Shown: piece after piece, positions 35,868 through 48,245 of the stretch
Layout: each line of letters begins with the position of its first letter
Position numbering within the stretch: the stretch's first letter is position 1
NCBI RefSeq assembly: GCF_014201805.1
Contig: NZ_JACHFK010000016.1
Coordinates: 1 to 64,000 of the forward strand
Length of the DNA stretch: 64,000 nt
Source: Deinococcus metalli
GTDB lineage: Bacteria > Deinococcota > Deinococci > Deinococcales > Deinococcaceae
Direction of reading: 5' to 3'
Made by a program: the position numbers and the translations under genes
Notes under the pieces: generated by a model
What the model saw: the letters and a program-made list of their open reading frames with translations, nothing else
What the model was told of the DNA's origin: nothing
The model's database searches: none

Positions 35868-36334
35868 TGCGCCGCCACGTGATCCTGGCCGGGGCGCTGC
35901 TGGCGCTGGGCGGCATGGCCGGCGCGCACCCTGTCGAGGTCGGTGCCAGCGTGGGCCTGCCCCGTGCGGACATCGTGCCCGTGGACCTGAGCGTGACCTC
36001 GCCGCTGCTCAATGCCGGCGACGCGACGGTGTGGGGCCGTGCGGACGTCACCTTCGGGCTGGGCACCACCCTGACGCCCGCGTTCGGTGCGTCGCTGATC
36101 GCGCAGCCGGCCGAGCGCTACGGCGCGTTCCGGCCCTTCGTCGGGGCGGGCGCCACCACCATCTCCTCGACCTCGGGTCTGGAACTGCGTCCGGTCGTGC
36201 TGGCCGGCCTGCAGACCCGCTTTGACCGCCTTGGCGTGCGCCTCGACGGCGCCATGATCTTCACGGACTACGGCCCGCGCGTGAACGCCGCGCTGGGCCT
36301 GACCTACCGCTTCGACCTCGGAGGCTCCAAATGA
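35867..36334 (+). CDS. Small exported outer-membrane barrel-like protein
   Basis: A 155-residue protein with a signal peptide (MRRHVILAGALLALGGMAGA). The mature part is made of alternating beta strands: VEVGASVGLPRADIVPVDLSV, ADVTFGLGTTLTPAFGASL, RYGAFRPFVGAGATTI and, at the end, RVNAALGLTYRFDLGG, whose aromatic last strand (YRF) resembles the final strand of outer-membrane barrels. With about eight strands it could be a small barrel. It is coupled to gene 4 (1-base overlap) and to the next gene (4-base ATGA overlap), which places it firmly in the lipoprotein operon and suggests it serves the same surface structure. Family not recognised. Confidence 0.78.
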   Translation: MRRHVILAGALLALGGMAGAHPVEVGASVGLPRADIVPVDLSVTSPLLNAGDATVWGRADVTFGLGTTLTPAFGASLIAQPAERYGAFRPFVGAGATTISSTSGLELRPVVLAGLQTRFDRLGVRLDGAMIFTDYGPRVNAALGLTYRFDLGGSK

Positions 36335-37734
36335 ACCGGCTCCCCCTCACCTTCGTGCTGCTGGGCGGCCTGCTCGCCTCCTGCGGCGGCACCGGCTCCG
36401 GCAGCGTGAGCATCATCGGCGTGGACCCCAGGGGTGAACTGACGGTGGACGTGAGCGGCCTGCCGTCGGGCGCCGCCGCCGACGTCACAGTGCAGAGCAA
36501 GTTCGGCAGCGTGGACCTGACCGGCGGCCAGGTGCTCCGGGACCTGCCACTGGGCACGTACTCGGTCAGCGCGCGGACCGTCATGGCCGACGGCGCGCCG
36601 TACCTGGCCGTGGTCACGCCCGAGCAGACCACCTTCACCGAGAAGACGCTCCGCGCCACCGTGAAGGTGCAGTACGACCTGCCCCTCGTCGGCGCGCTGA
36701 CGCTGAACGTCGCCGGCGTGCCGGCCGGTCAGAGCACCATGCTGCACCTGAATGGCCCGGACGGCTTCACCAAGACCCTGCCCGGCGTGGCCACCCAGAC
36801 GCTGGAGGACCTCGCTCCCGGCACCTACACCCTGACGGCCGACGCGATCCGCGACCAGGACTTCACATACCCGGCCGCCATCCAGCCCACGACCATCACG
36901 GTGCAGCGTGGGCGCACCGCCGTGGGCAACGTCAGCTTCGCCCGCGACCCGCGCTACGGCAACCTGGGCCTGCGCGTGCTGGGCCTGCCGGACGGCGTGA
37001 CCGGCGTGGTCACCGCCCAGATGGCCGGCGGCGCGCCGCGCACCCGCAGCGGCTCCGGCCTCCTGACGGACCTGCCGGTCGGCACCTACGCCCTGACGCC
37101 CGCCGACGCCCACACCAGCGGCCTGACATACCGCGCGCCCGGCAGCTCGGTCGCCGTGCCGTCCGCCTCGACCGCCTTCGCGGACGTCACGTACGCGCCC
37201 ATCACCGGCCGCCTGCGCGTTGTGGTGAACAGCCCCGTGCCGGTGCCCGCCGGCGTGGTCAGCGTGACCGGCACGGCCCAGGCCAGCGTGGGCGTGACCG
37301 CCACCACCACCCTCGACGACCTCGTGCCCGGCGACTACGCCGTGCAGGCCGCGACCTTCCAGGCGGGCGGCTGGACGTACGTGTCCACCGTCACGCCCGG
37401 GACGGCCAGTGTGGTGGCCGGGAACACGGCCGGCGCGACCGTCACGTACCTGCCGCTGGTCACGCAGCCGGGGCTGAAGCGCGACTTCACCCCGCCGGCC
37501 CTGACCCTGGACGGCCTGGACGGCGACGTGCTGTACGGCACCGCCAGCGACGCCGAAGGCAGCGTGACGGTGCAGGTCTATGTGGGCACTGAGCACCTGG
37601 GCGACGTGACTCCGGTGAACGGTCAGTGGAGCCTGACGTGGCCCGCCAGCCAGAGCGGCGCCACCGATGTGACCGTGATCGCCACCGACGCCAGCGGCAA
37701 CAGCAGCCGCGTGACCGGCACCTTCGGCCGCTGA
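36331..37734 (+). CDS. Repeat-rich lipoprotein closing the surface cluster
   Basis: A 467-residue lipoprotein (GLLASCGGTG). It contains about four imperfect beta repeats of 80-95 residues, each with a GxLxVxVxGxPxG start, a LPxGTYxLT core and a closing Y-x-P-x-x-x-x-V stretch; examples are RDLPLGTYSVSA, EDLAPGTYTLTA, TDLPVGTYALTP and DDLVPGDYAVQA. The last 85 residues are the same Ig-like domain as in lipoproteins 1-3 (YGTASDAEGSVTVQVYVG, IATDASGNSSR). The repeats resemble transthyretin/PEGA-like beta-sandwich domains. It lacks the N-terminal module of the other lipoproteins. Start ATG 36331 overlaps the previous stop. A very strong hairpin ends the unit. Confidence 0.83.
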   Translation: MNRLPLTFVLLGGLLASCGGTGSGSVSIIGVDPRGELTVDVSGLPSGAAADVTVQSKFGSVDLTGGQVLRDLPLGTYSVSARTVMADGAPYLAVVTPEQTTFTEKTLRATVKVQYDLPLVGALTLNVAGVPAGQSTMLHLNGPDGFTKTLPGVATQTLEDLAPGTYTLTADAIRDQDFTYPAAIQPTTITVQRGRTAVGNVSFARDPRYGNLGLRVLGLPDGVTGVVTAQMAGGAPRTRSGSGLLTDLPVGTYALTPADAHTSGLTYRAPGSSVAVPSASTAFADVTYAPITGRLRVVVNSPVPVPAGVVSVTGTAQASVGVTATTTLDDLVPGDYAVQAATFQAGGWTYVSTVTPGTASVVAGNTAGATVTYLPLVTQPGLKRDFTPPALTLDGLDGDVLYGTASDAEGSVTVQVYVGTEHLGDVTPVNGQWSLTWPASQSGATDVTVIATDASGNSSRVTGTFGR

Positions 37735-37744
37735 ATCTGCCTTG

Positions 37745-37780
37745 CGCGGGCCGCCGGACGTGTTGGTCCGGCGGCCCGCG
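37745..37780. terminator. Bidirectional terminator after the lipoprotein cluster
   Basis: Perfect 15-bp stem (37745-37759, 37766-37780, core GCGGGCCGCCGGAC), 6-base loop GTGTTG, between converging genes; the minus-strand stop lies at its right edge. Confidence 0.7.
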
Positions 37781-38371
37781 TCAGTGCCGGTCGACTGTCA
37801 CGACCCGCAGGTGCAGCGTGTCCTGCACGGGAAAGTGTGCTGTGGTCGCTGTGAAGGCCAGCCCGTACGACTGTGTCAGTGCCCGCGCATCCGCTGCGGT
37901 GACCGTCACCGGGAGGCGGATGTCCAGGAAGGCGTCCGCTGCGTCCACTTCACTCGTCGGCTCCACCTGGCCCAGCGCGCGCCACGTTGCATGCAGGTGC
38001 TCGGGTCCGTGGGCCGCCACGACCAGCCGTCCACCCGGCCGCAGCACCCGCCACGCCTCGGCCAGCGCGGCGTCTGGCTGGCCCACGTGAGCCAGCGTCC
38101 GCACCATCACCACCACGTCGAAATTCGCATCCGGGAAGGGGAGGGCGTGCGCACCGGCATGGCGCACGCCCTCGCCGCCTGCTGGATCGAGCCCCTCCAA
38201 GCGCCCCGTGTGTCCCCGCGCCCGCAGCAGCCGGAGCAGACGCCCATCCCCCGCACCCACGTCCAGGACGTCCAGCGTAGGGGAGAGCTTCAGCGCGTCC
38301 AGCAGCGGCCCCTCCGGCCACGGCTGACCGCACAGGCGGGAGAGGAGGGCGTCACGACGGGCGAGGATCAT
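37781..38371 (-). CDS. Class I SAM-dependent methyltransferase
   Basis: A 196-residue methyltransferase of the UbiE/Methyltransf_11 type. Motif I is [12 protein letters not shown] (about 35-46), the acidic loop after strand 2 is EGLDPAG, motif III is [14 protein letters not shown] and the post-motif is [13 protein letters not shown]. The C-terminal part is short ([14 protein letters not shown]), so the substrate-binding cap is small. The substrate cannot be predicted. ATG 38371 has GAGG 4 bases upstream. It stands alone between the lipoprotein cluster terminator and accC. Confidence 0.88.
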   Translation of the reverse strand: MILARRDALLSRLCGQPWPEGPLLDALKLSPTLDVLDVGAGDGRLLRLLRARGHTGRLEGLDPAGGEGVRHAGAHALPFPDANFDVVVMVRTLAHVGQPDAALAEAWRVLRPGGRLVVAAHGPEHLHATWRALGQVEPTSEVDAADAFLDIRLPVTVTAADARALTQSYGLAFTATTAHFPVQDTLHLRVVTVDRH

Positions 38372-38434
38372 GTGGCCTCGGCCAGGGAGCGGACATAATG
38401 CACGGACCCAACCTACACGCTGCCTGTGACAAGT

Positions 38435-38458
38435 AAAAACCGCCCCCTGAGGAGCGGT
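38435..38458 (-). terminator. Rho-independent terminator of accBC
   Basis: Minus-strand stem ACCGCTCC/GGGGCGGT (one G-T pair), loop TCAG, then TTTTT; 20 bases past the accC stop. Confidence 0.75.
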
Positions 38459-38477
38459 CTGTGGCTTGATGCCCGGC

Positions 38478-39824
<1,347 letters not shown>

Positions 39825-39841
39825 GGACTTGCCTCCGGCAA

Positions 39842-39919
39842 GGGTCTGAAGTCGAACGTCCCGAACGTCTGAACACACACCTCTGGTTGACGTTCAGACG
39901 CCCTGACCCCCAGACCTCA
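39842..39919 (-). repeat. GTCAGAC-rich operon spacer, copy 2 (accB-accC)
   Basis: Several TCAGAC/GTCTGA words and ACGTT/GACGTTC units in the accB-accC gap (minus-strand reading GTCTGAACGTCAACC, then TTCAGACGTTCGGGACG and TTCAGACC). More diverged than the aceF and sufB copies. Confidence 0.45.
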
Positions 39920-40432
39920 TTCGATGATGAACAGCGTTTGGCCGTACTCGACGGGTTCGGCGTTCTTCACCAGAATCTCGCGCACCACGCCGCCCGTTTC
40001 GGCCTCGATCTCATTCATGAGCTTCATGGCCTCGATGATGCACAGCACCTGCCCGGCGCTGACGGTGTCGCCGACCTTCACATACGCGGGCGCGTCGGGG
40101 CTGCTGGCACTGTAGAAGGTGCCAACGATGGGCGCCTTGACCGGCGTGCCCTTGCTGGCCGCCGGGGCGCTGGTCGGGGCGGCCGCGGCCTCGGTGGCGG
40201 TGGGGGCCGGACCTGCGGTGGTCGCGGGCGCGCTGGCCGGGGCGTCCGCGAGCTGCGGGGCCGGGGCGCTGGGCGCTGCGAAGGGCGCGGGGCCGCTGGC
40301 CGCGGGCGCGGCGAGGGCCGCCTGCGGGCCGCGTTTGAGCTGCAGGTCGAAGCTGCCGGTACGCAGGGCGAATTCGCGGACGTCGGCGTTGGTCAGGGCA
40401 GCGAGGATCTGTTTGAGGTCGTCTGGGTTCAT
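39917..40432 (-). CDS. accB: Biotin carboxyl carrier protein of acetyl-CoA carboxylase
   Basis: A 171-residue carrier. A short N-terminal helical region ([18 protein letters not shown]) is followed by an Ala/Pro linker (about 38-95) and the biotinyl domain with the thumb-containing segment [15 protein letters not shown] and the biotin site EAMKLMNE, Lys137. ATG 40432 has AGGAGG 5 bases upstream. It is the first gene of the accBC unit, downstream of efp on the same strand but separated from it by a hairpin at 40574-40600. Confidence 0.96.
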   Translation of the reverse strand: MNPDDLKQILAALTNADVREFALRTGSFDLQLKRGPQAALAAPAASGPAPFAAPSAPAPQLADAPASAPATTAGPAPTATEAAAAPTSAPAASKGTPVKAPIVGTFYSASSPDAPAYVKVGDTVSAGQVLCIIEAMKLMNEIEAETGGVVREILVKNAEPVEYGQTLFIIE

Positions 40433-40573
40433 GGCCCCTCCTGGGGTGGCGGCTCGGGACGCGCCGGACTGAGACTGTGGTGCTGCGCTCCATCATGCCG
40501 TGCGCGGCGCCGGGCGGGGTGTCACCGCACGCTGGACTGCACCGAGTCTACCGTCCGCTCTGGGCACGCGAAC

Positions 40574-40600
40574 GCCGCCCCGGGCGGGTGCCGGGGCGGC
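40574..40600 (-). terminator. Terminator after efp
   Basis: Perfect 10-bp stem GCCGCCCCGG/CCGGGGCGGC with a 7-base loop, 16 bases past the efp stop; no T-run. Confidence 0.6.
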
Positions 40601-40615
40601 GGGCATGGCACGCGT

Positions 40616-41173
40616 TTACGCGCGGCTGAGGTACTGGCCGGTGCGGGTGTCGACCTTCACGCTGGTCTCCTGTTCCACGAACAGGGGCACCTGCACGACC
40701 GCGCCGGTTTCCAGGGTGGCGGGCTTGGTGCCGCCCGAGACCGTGTCGCCGCGCACGCCGGGGTCGGTCTGCACGATCTTCAGGATCACCTGGTTGGGCA
40801 GGGTGATGCTCAGGGCCTTGTCACCGTACATGGCGACTTCGACCTCGGTGTTTTCCTTCATGTACTTCGCGGCGTCGCTGACCAGGGCCGGGCCCAGGTG
40901 TACCTGCTCGAAGGTGTCCATGTCCATGAACACGAAGTCCTCGCCGTCCTTGTAGAGGTACTGCATCTTCTTGCCCTCGACGTAGATGTCCTGCAACTTC
41001 TCGCCGGAGTTGAAGGTGCGGTCGACGATGGCGCCGGATTCCATGTTGCGGAACTTCGTGACGACCTTCGCGCCGCCGCGTCCCATCTTCAGGTGAGAGT
41101 AGTCCAGGCATTCCCACAGCCCGCCGTCCATCTCGACTTTCGTACCGTTGCGCAGTTCAGTCACGCTGATCAT
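40616..41173 (-). CDS. efp: Elongation factor P with Arg32 tip
   Basis: Translation factor that rescues ribosomes stalled at polyproline. 185 residues, three beta-barrel domains. The domain I loop reads HLKMGRGGA, with Arg32 where E. coli has the beta-lysylated Lys34; the same GRGG tip is found in Thermus EF-P. The C terminus has the conserved GDTVSGGTKPATLETG and VDTRTGQYLSRA. No EpmA/EpmB or EarP gene is in the window. ATG 41173 has AAAGGAG 7 bases upstream. The proteome fragment here is very rich in Pro-Pro runs (TonB-like, RND adaptor, RNase R), so EF-P should matter. Order efp-accB-accC is conserved in many bacteria. Confidence 0.97.
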   Translation of the reverse strand: MISVTELRNGTKVEMDGGLWECLDYSHLKMGRGGAKVVTKFRNMESGAIVDRTFNSGEKLQDIYVEGKKMQYLYKDGEDFVFMDMDTFEQVHLGPALVSDAAKYMKENTEVEVAMYGDKALSITLPNQVILKIVQTDPGVRGDTVSGGTKPATLETGAVVQVPLFVEQETSVKVDTRTGQYLSRA

Positions 41174-41279
41174 GATGTGCTCCTTTGTTCCGTCCGGGCG
41201 CGCTCGCCTGCCCACAGCAGCGCGGAGCAGGGGCGCGGCCCGACACCGCGCAGGAGTCTAGCAGACGCCCGGCCGGGTC

Positions 41280-41309
41280 TTCCACCCACCGCGCGCGGTT
41301 TGCTATGAT
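41280..41309 (+). promoter_or_regulatory. rplY promoter with about 85-nt leader
   Basis: TTCCAC (41280-41285), 18-bp spacer, TATGAT (41304-41309). Unlike many genes here rplY has a real leader and AAGGAG before its ATG, suited to autoregulation, but no clear rRNA-mimic was identified. Confidence 0.5.
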
Positions 41310-41399
41310 GCTGCGGTTGCACGTCCGCCCCCGCCCCCGGAGACACGCCCGGCGCGCGGCGAGAGCAGGGCGGCGAAGAATCGCAAGGAGACACTGAAC

Positions 41400-42104
41400 A
41401 TGGAACTGAACGCAACGCCCCGCACCAGCCGGCAGAAGCTGGCCGAAGGCCTGATCCCCGCCGTCGCCTACAACAAGGACAAGAACGTCTCCTTCGCGCT
41501 CGACCGCAAGGCCTTTGACCGCGCCTTCCGTCAGCAGAGCACCACCGGCCTGTTCGACATCGCCCTGGAGGGCGGCGAGACCTTCCCGGCACTGGTCAAG
41601 ACCGTCCAGATGGACAAGCGCAAGCGCACGCCCATCCACGTGGACTTCTACATGGTCACGTACGGCGAGCCCATCGAGGTGTCTGTGCCGGTGCACACCC
41701 AGGGCAAGAGCCAGGGCGAGATCCAGGGCGGTCTGGTGGACGTCGTGGTGCACAACCTGAACGTGATCGCGCCGGGGCCCCGCCGCATTCCGCAGGAACT
41801 CGTCGTGGACGTCACCAAGCTGAACATCGGTGACCACGTCACGGCCGCCGATGTCAAGCTGCCCGAAGGCGTGAAGCTCGCCGCCGACGCCGATCTGGTC
41901 GTGATCAGCGTGCTGCCGCCGCGCATGACCGCCGAGGAAGCCGCCGCCGAGACGCAGGCTGCCCAGGTGGCCGGCATGGTCGCCGCCGGCGAGATTTCCG
42001 AGGAAGCCGCCGAGGCCGTCCTGGAAGGCGACGCCAGCCTGGACGAGGTCAAGGCCGACGCCACCGAGGACAGCGCCGAGTCCGACGAGTCCAAGGACAG
42101 CTGA
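41400..42104 (+). CDS. rplY: 50S ribosomal protein L25, Ctc type
   Basis: A 234-residue long-form L25 (general stress protein Ctc type) that binds 5S rRNA. It has the N-terminal L25 domain (NATPRTSRQKLAEGLIPAVAYN, VQMDKRKRTPIHVDFY), then the TL5/Ctc C-terminal beta domain (PVHTQGKSQGEIQGGLVDVV, RRIPQELVVDVTKLNIGDH). An acidic Ala/Glu-rich helical tail (about 180-234) ends SDESKDS. D. radiodurans Ctc also carries an additional C-terminal part that interacts near the A-site finger. ATG 41400 follows AAGGAG by 9 bases. A GC hairpin (42121-42148) follows. Confidence 0.96.
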   Translation: MELNATPRTSRQKLAEGLIPAVAYNKDKNVSFALDRKAFDRAFRQQSTTGLFDIALEGGETFPALVKTVQMDKRKRTPIHVDFYMVTYGEPIEVSVPVHTQGKSQGEIQGGLVDVVVHNLNVIAPGPRRIPQELVVDVTKLNIGDHVTAADVKLPEGVKLAADADLVVISVLPPRMTAEEAAAETQAAQVAGMVAAGEISEEAAEAVLEGDASLDEVKADATEDSAESDESKDS

Positions 42105-42120
42105 GTCCAGCCCACACGCG

Positions 42121-42148
42121 CGGGCCGTTCCCACCCGGGGGCGGCCCG
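42121..42148. terminator. Bidirectional terminator after rplY
   Basis: CGGGCCG (42121-42127) pairs with CGGCCCG (42142-42148), between converging rplY and the aminopeptidase gene; TT follows on the plus strand. Confidence 0.55.
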
Positions 42149-42152
42149 TTCG

Positions 42153-43217
42153 CTATGGTCCGCGCAGGCACGCCGCCCGTTCCGGTTGCGGCCGTTTCGC
42201 GCACACCGTCGCTGCCGCAATGAACGCCGGAATGTCATTGCCCACCCGTGCGAGCAGCGCCTGGAAATCCGGCACCATCGTCGCGTAGGCGGCCACCGCG
42301 CCCAGAGTCGCGTTGTTCACGCCGCGCGCGAAGAAGTCGTCGTAGCCCGCGTAGCCGCCCCAGTTCGCCTTCAGGGCCGCGTACCGGCTGTTCAGCGCCG
42401 TCAGGATGGCGGCCTTGCGTGGGCGCATCTCGGCCTCCGGCAGCGTCTGGGCGTACAGCGCCTCCAGCTCGTGCCGGGCGTCCAGCAGCAGCGTCTGGAA
42501 GCCGGCGGCGCGCTCCTGGGCCAGCGTGTCCTGCCCGCGCAGCTCCGGCGTGCCGTGCGCGGCCAGCCAGCGGCGCGTGCCCTCCTCCTCGATGGTGGTG
42601 GCGTACGACTCGTTGAAGACGGTGTCGCCCGGCACGTACAGGCTGGGGTGCGACAGCTCATGGATCACGGTGCGGATCAGCGTGGCGTCCGGGTACAGCA
42701 GCATGGTGGAGAGCAGCGGGTCCTTGAGGTACCCCAGCGTCGAGTACGCGCTGACGCCGCCCACGTTCACGTCGCGCCCGGCCGCGCGGCGCTGCTGCGC
42801 GTAGGCCTGCGCGCCCGCCTCCGAGAAGTAGCCGCGGTAGCCCACGCAGCCCGCGATGGGAAAGCACGACGTGTCGAGCGCCGTGCTGAACTCCGGCGCC
42901 GAGAACACGTTCCACACCACGTAGGGTCGGCCCACGTCCACGTACTTCAGGAAACTGCCGTGGTCCGGCAGGCCCAGGCCGCCCGCGCTGGTCGGCGCGA
43001 CCGCGTAGGCGCGCACGTCCGCCGCGAGCTGGAGCTTGCGCCGCACCCCCGTGGGCGTGGCCGGGTCTGCCAGCACGTCCGCAACCGGGCGCGCCCGGCG
43101 CAGCAGGTCGAGCTGCCCGCCCGCCGCCTGCCACAGATACCCGACCTCGCCGCAGCCGGCCAGGAGCACCGTCAGGGTGGCGACGCCGGCCAGGGCCGCC
43201 CATGTTCGAAAACGCAT
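42153..43217 (-). CDS. Lipoprotein zinc aminopeptidase (COG4324-like)
   Basis: A 354-residue predicted aminopeptidase. Lipoprotein signal TVLLAGCGEVGYL with the lipid-modified Cys at about 22; the CG-[ED]-V-x-YL start after the lipobox is typical of this family. The zinc site is HELSH at 186-190 with a downstream Glu in NESYA (about 203). A helical C-terminal half and a final Cys-containing tail (CAKRPQPERAACLRG) follow. ATG 43217 lies 7 bases from TAGGAT and has no Shine-Dalgarno sequence; the in-frame ATG upstream would bury the signal peptide. It probably trims peptides at the outer face of the inner membrane. Substrate unknown. Confidence 0.87.
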   Translation of the reverse strand: MRFRTWAALAGVATLTVLLAGCGEVGYLWQAAGGQLDLLRRARPVADVLADPATPTGVRRKLQLAADVRAYAVAPTSAGGLGLPDHGSFLKYVDVGRPYVVWNVFSAPEFSTALDTSCFPIAGCVGYRGYFSEAGAQAYAQQRRAAGRDVNVGGVSAYSTLGYLKDPLLSTMLLYPDATLIRTVIHELSHPSLYVPGDTVFNESYATTIEEEGTRRWLAAHGTPELRGQDTLAQERAAGFQTLLLDARHELEALYAQTLPEAEMRPRKAAILTALNSRYAALKANWGGYAGYDDFFARGVNNATLGAVAAYATMVPDFQALLARVGNDIPAFIAAATVCAKRPQPERAACLRGP

Positions 43218-43224
43218 ACGTCCA

Positions 43225-43230
43225 ATCCTA
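43225..43230 (-). promoter_or_regulatory. Leaderless -10 box of the aminopeptidase gene
   Basis: TAGGAT on the minus strand, 7 bases before ATG 43217. Confidence 0.5.
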
Positions 43231-43299
43231 GGCGGCCCGGCGTGGTGGTAGCGTGAAGGCCACTGCTTCTTTCCCCCATGTGCGTGTTCCGAGGTGCCC

Positions 43300-44805
43300 A
43301 TGACCCATGCAGACGTTCCGGCGGACTACACCCACGACCTGCTGGTGATCGGCTCCGGGCCGGGCGGACAGCGAGCGGCGATCCAGGCCGCCAAGCTGGG
43401 CAAGAAAGTGGCGGTGATCGAGCGCAAGACCGTGGTGGGCGGCGTGTGCATCAACACCGGCACCATTCCCTCCAAGACCTTCCGCGAGGCGATCATGCAC
43501 CTCAGTGGGTACAACGAGCGCGGGCTGTACGGCGCGTCGTACATGGTCAAGGAAGACCTGGGCATGGACGACCTGCTGCACCGCACGACCAGCGTGATCA
43601 CGCACGAACTGGACGTGATCCGCTCGCAGCTGCACCGCAACCGCGTGGAGGTGATCGCCGCCGAGGCGAGCTTCACGGGGCCGCACACCCTGCGCCTGCG
43701 CGACGTGCGCGCCGGTAAGGGCGGCGAGACGTGGCGCGAGGTCTCGGCCCGGCACATCGTCGTGGCGGTGGGCACGCGGGCAGCGCGCGATCCCAAGATT
43801 CCCTTCGACGGCAAGCGCATCCTGATCAGCGACGACATCCTCGATCTGAGCACGTTGCCGCGCACGGTCACGGTGATCGGCGGCGGCGTGATCGGCTGCG
43901 AGTACGCCAGCATGTTCGCCGCGCTGGGCGTGCGCGTCACGCTGATCGACAAGCGGCCGCGGCTGCTGGAGTTCATCGACCACGAGATCACGGACATCCT
44001 GACGTACCAACTGCGCCAGAACCGCATGACGCTGCGCCTGGGCGAGGGCGTGCGCGACGTGACCGCGCTGCCCGGCGCGGACGGCCGCACCGGCAGCGTG
44101 AAGGTCACGCTCGCCAGCGGCAAGGAGATCACCACCGACATGGTGCTGTATTCCATCGGCCGGGTCGGCGCGACCGACCGCCTGAACCTGGAGGCGGCGG
44201 GCCTGAGCGCCGACGGGCGCGGTCGCATCGAGGTCAACGAGCACTACCAGACCTCGCAGCCGCACATCTACGCGGTGGGCGACGTGATCGGCTTTCCCAG
44301 TCTGGCGTCGGTCAGCATGGAGCAGGGCCGGCTGGCCGCATGCCACGCCTACGACATCCCTACCCAGAGCGTGCCGGAACTGTTCCCGTACGGCATCTAC
44401 ACCATTCCCGAGATCAGCACGGTCGGCAAGTCCGAGGAAGAACTGACCCAGGCGGGCGTGCCCTACGAGATCGGCAAGGCCCAGTACCGCGAGATCGCGC
44501 GCGGCCAGATCATCGGGGACGAGCAGGGCACCCTGAAGCTGATCTTCCACCTGGAGACGCGCGTGCTGCTGGGCGTGCACATCATCGGCAGCGGCGCCAG
44601 CGAACTCATCCACATCGGTCAGGCGGTGATGTCCTTCGGCGGCACCGTGGACTACTTCGTGAACACGGTCTTCAATTACCCCACCCTGGCCGAGTGCTAC
44701 AAGACCGCCGCCTTCGACGGCATCAACCGCCTGGGCAGCGTGCCGGTGCTGGAACCTAAACTGGAGCCCGCCCCGGAAGTGGGCGTGGTGATCCCGGCGG
44801 ACTGA
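43300..44805 (+). CDS. sthA: Soluble pyridine nucleotide transhydrogenase
   Basis: FAD-dependent enzyme that balances NADPH and NADH. 501 residues. FAD motif VIGSGPGGQRAAIQAAKLG; the redox-loop position reads GVCINTGTIPSK, so only the first Cys (about 50) of the lipoamide-dehydrogenase CxxxxC pair remains and the second is Thr. This is the diagnostic difference that makes it SthA rather than E3. NAD(P)-binding IGGGVIGCEYASMFAALG, second FAD motif YAVGDVIGFP and a dimerisation domain (INRLG near the end) follow. ATG 43300 was chosen with GAGG 5 bases upstream; GTG 43294 overlaps that site. Confidence 0.93.
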   Translation: MTHADVPADYTHDLLVIGSGPGGQRAAIQAAKLGKKVAVIERKTVVGGVCINTGTIPSKTFREAIMHLSGYNERGLYGASYMVKEDLGMDDLLHRTTSVITHELDVIRSQLHRNRVEVIAAEASFTGPHTLRLRDVRAGKGGETWREVSARHIVVAVGTRAARDPKIPFDGKRILISDDILDLSTLPRTVTVIGGGVIGCEYASMFAALGVRVTLIDKRPRLLEFIDHEITDILTYQLRQNRMTLRLGEGVRDVTALPGADGRTGSVKVTLASGKEITTDMVLYSIGRVGATDRLNLEAAGLSADGRGRIEVNEHYQTSQPHIYAVGDVIGFPSLASVSMEQGRLAACHAYDIPTQSVPELFPYGIYTIPEISTVGKSEEELTQAGVPYEIGKAQYREIARGQIIGDEQGTLKLIFHLETRVLLGVHIIGSGASELIHIGQAVMSFGGTVDYFVNTVFNYPTLAECYKTAAFDGINRLGSVPVLEPKLEPAPEVGVVIPAD

Positions 44806-44822
44806 GCGCTGAGAACAGGAAA

Positions 44823-44850
44823 GCGCCCTCCCGCACGATGGGGAGGGCGC
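44823..44850. terminator. Bidirectional terminator between sthA and the RND gene
   Basis: Perfect 10-bp stem GCGCCCTCCC/GGGAGGGCGC, 8-base loop; followed by TTTCCTG on the minus strand and CTTG on the plus strand. Confidence 0.7.
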
Positions 44851-44867
44851 CTTGATCGTGCGCGCGG

Positions 44868-48241
<3,374 letters not shown>

Positions 48242-48245
<4 letters not shown>

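Noticed and set aside
38375..38400. Half-site TTATGT resembling the DdrO/PprI radiation-response motif
   Set aside because: Only one half is present; the second half CATAA at the right distance is missing, and no complete motif was seen in the window.
43300..44805. Lipoamide dehydrogenase (E3 of PDH) as identity of this flavoprotein
   Set aside because: The redox motif has Thr in place of the second cysteine, which is the mark of soluble transhydrogenase, not E3.
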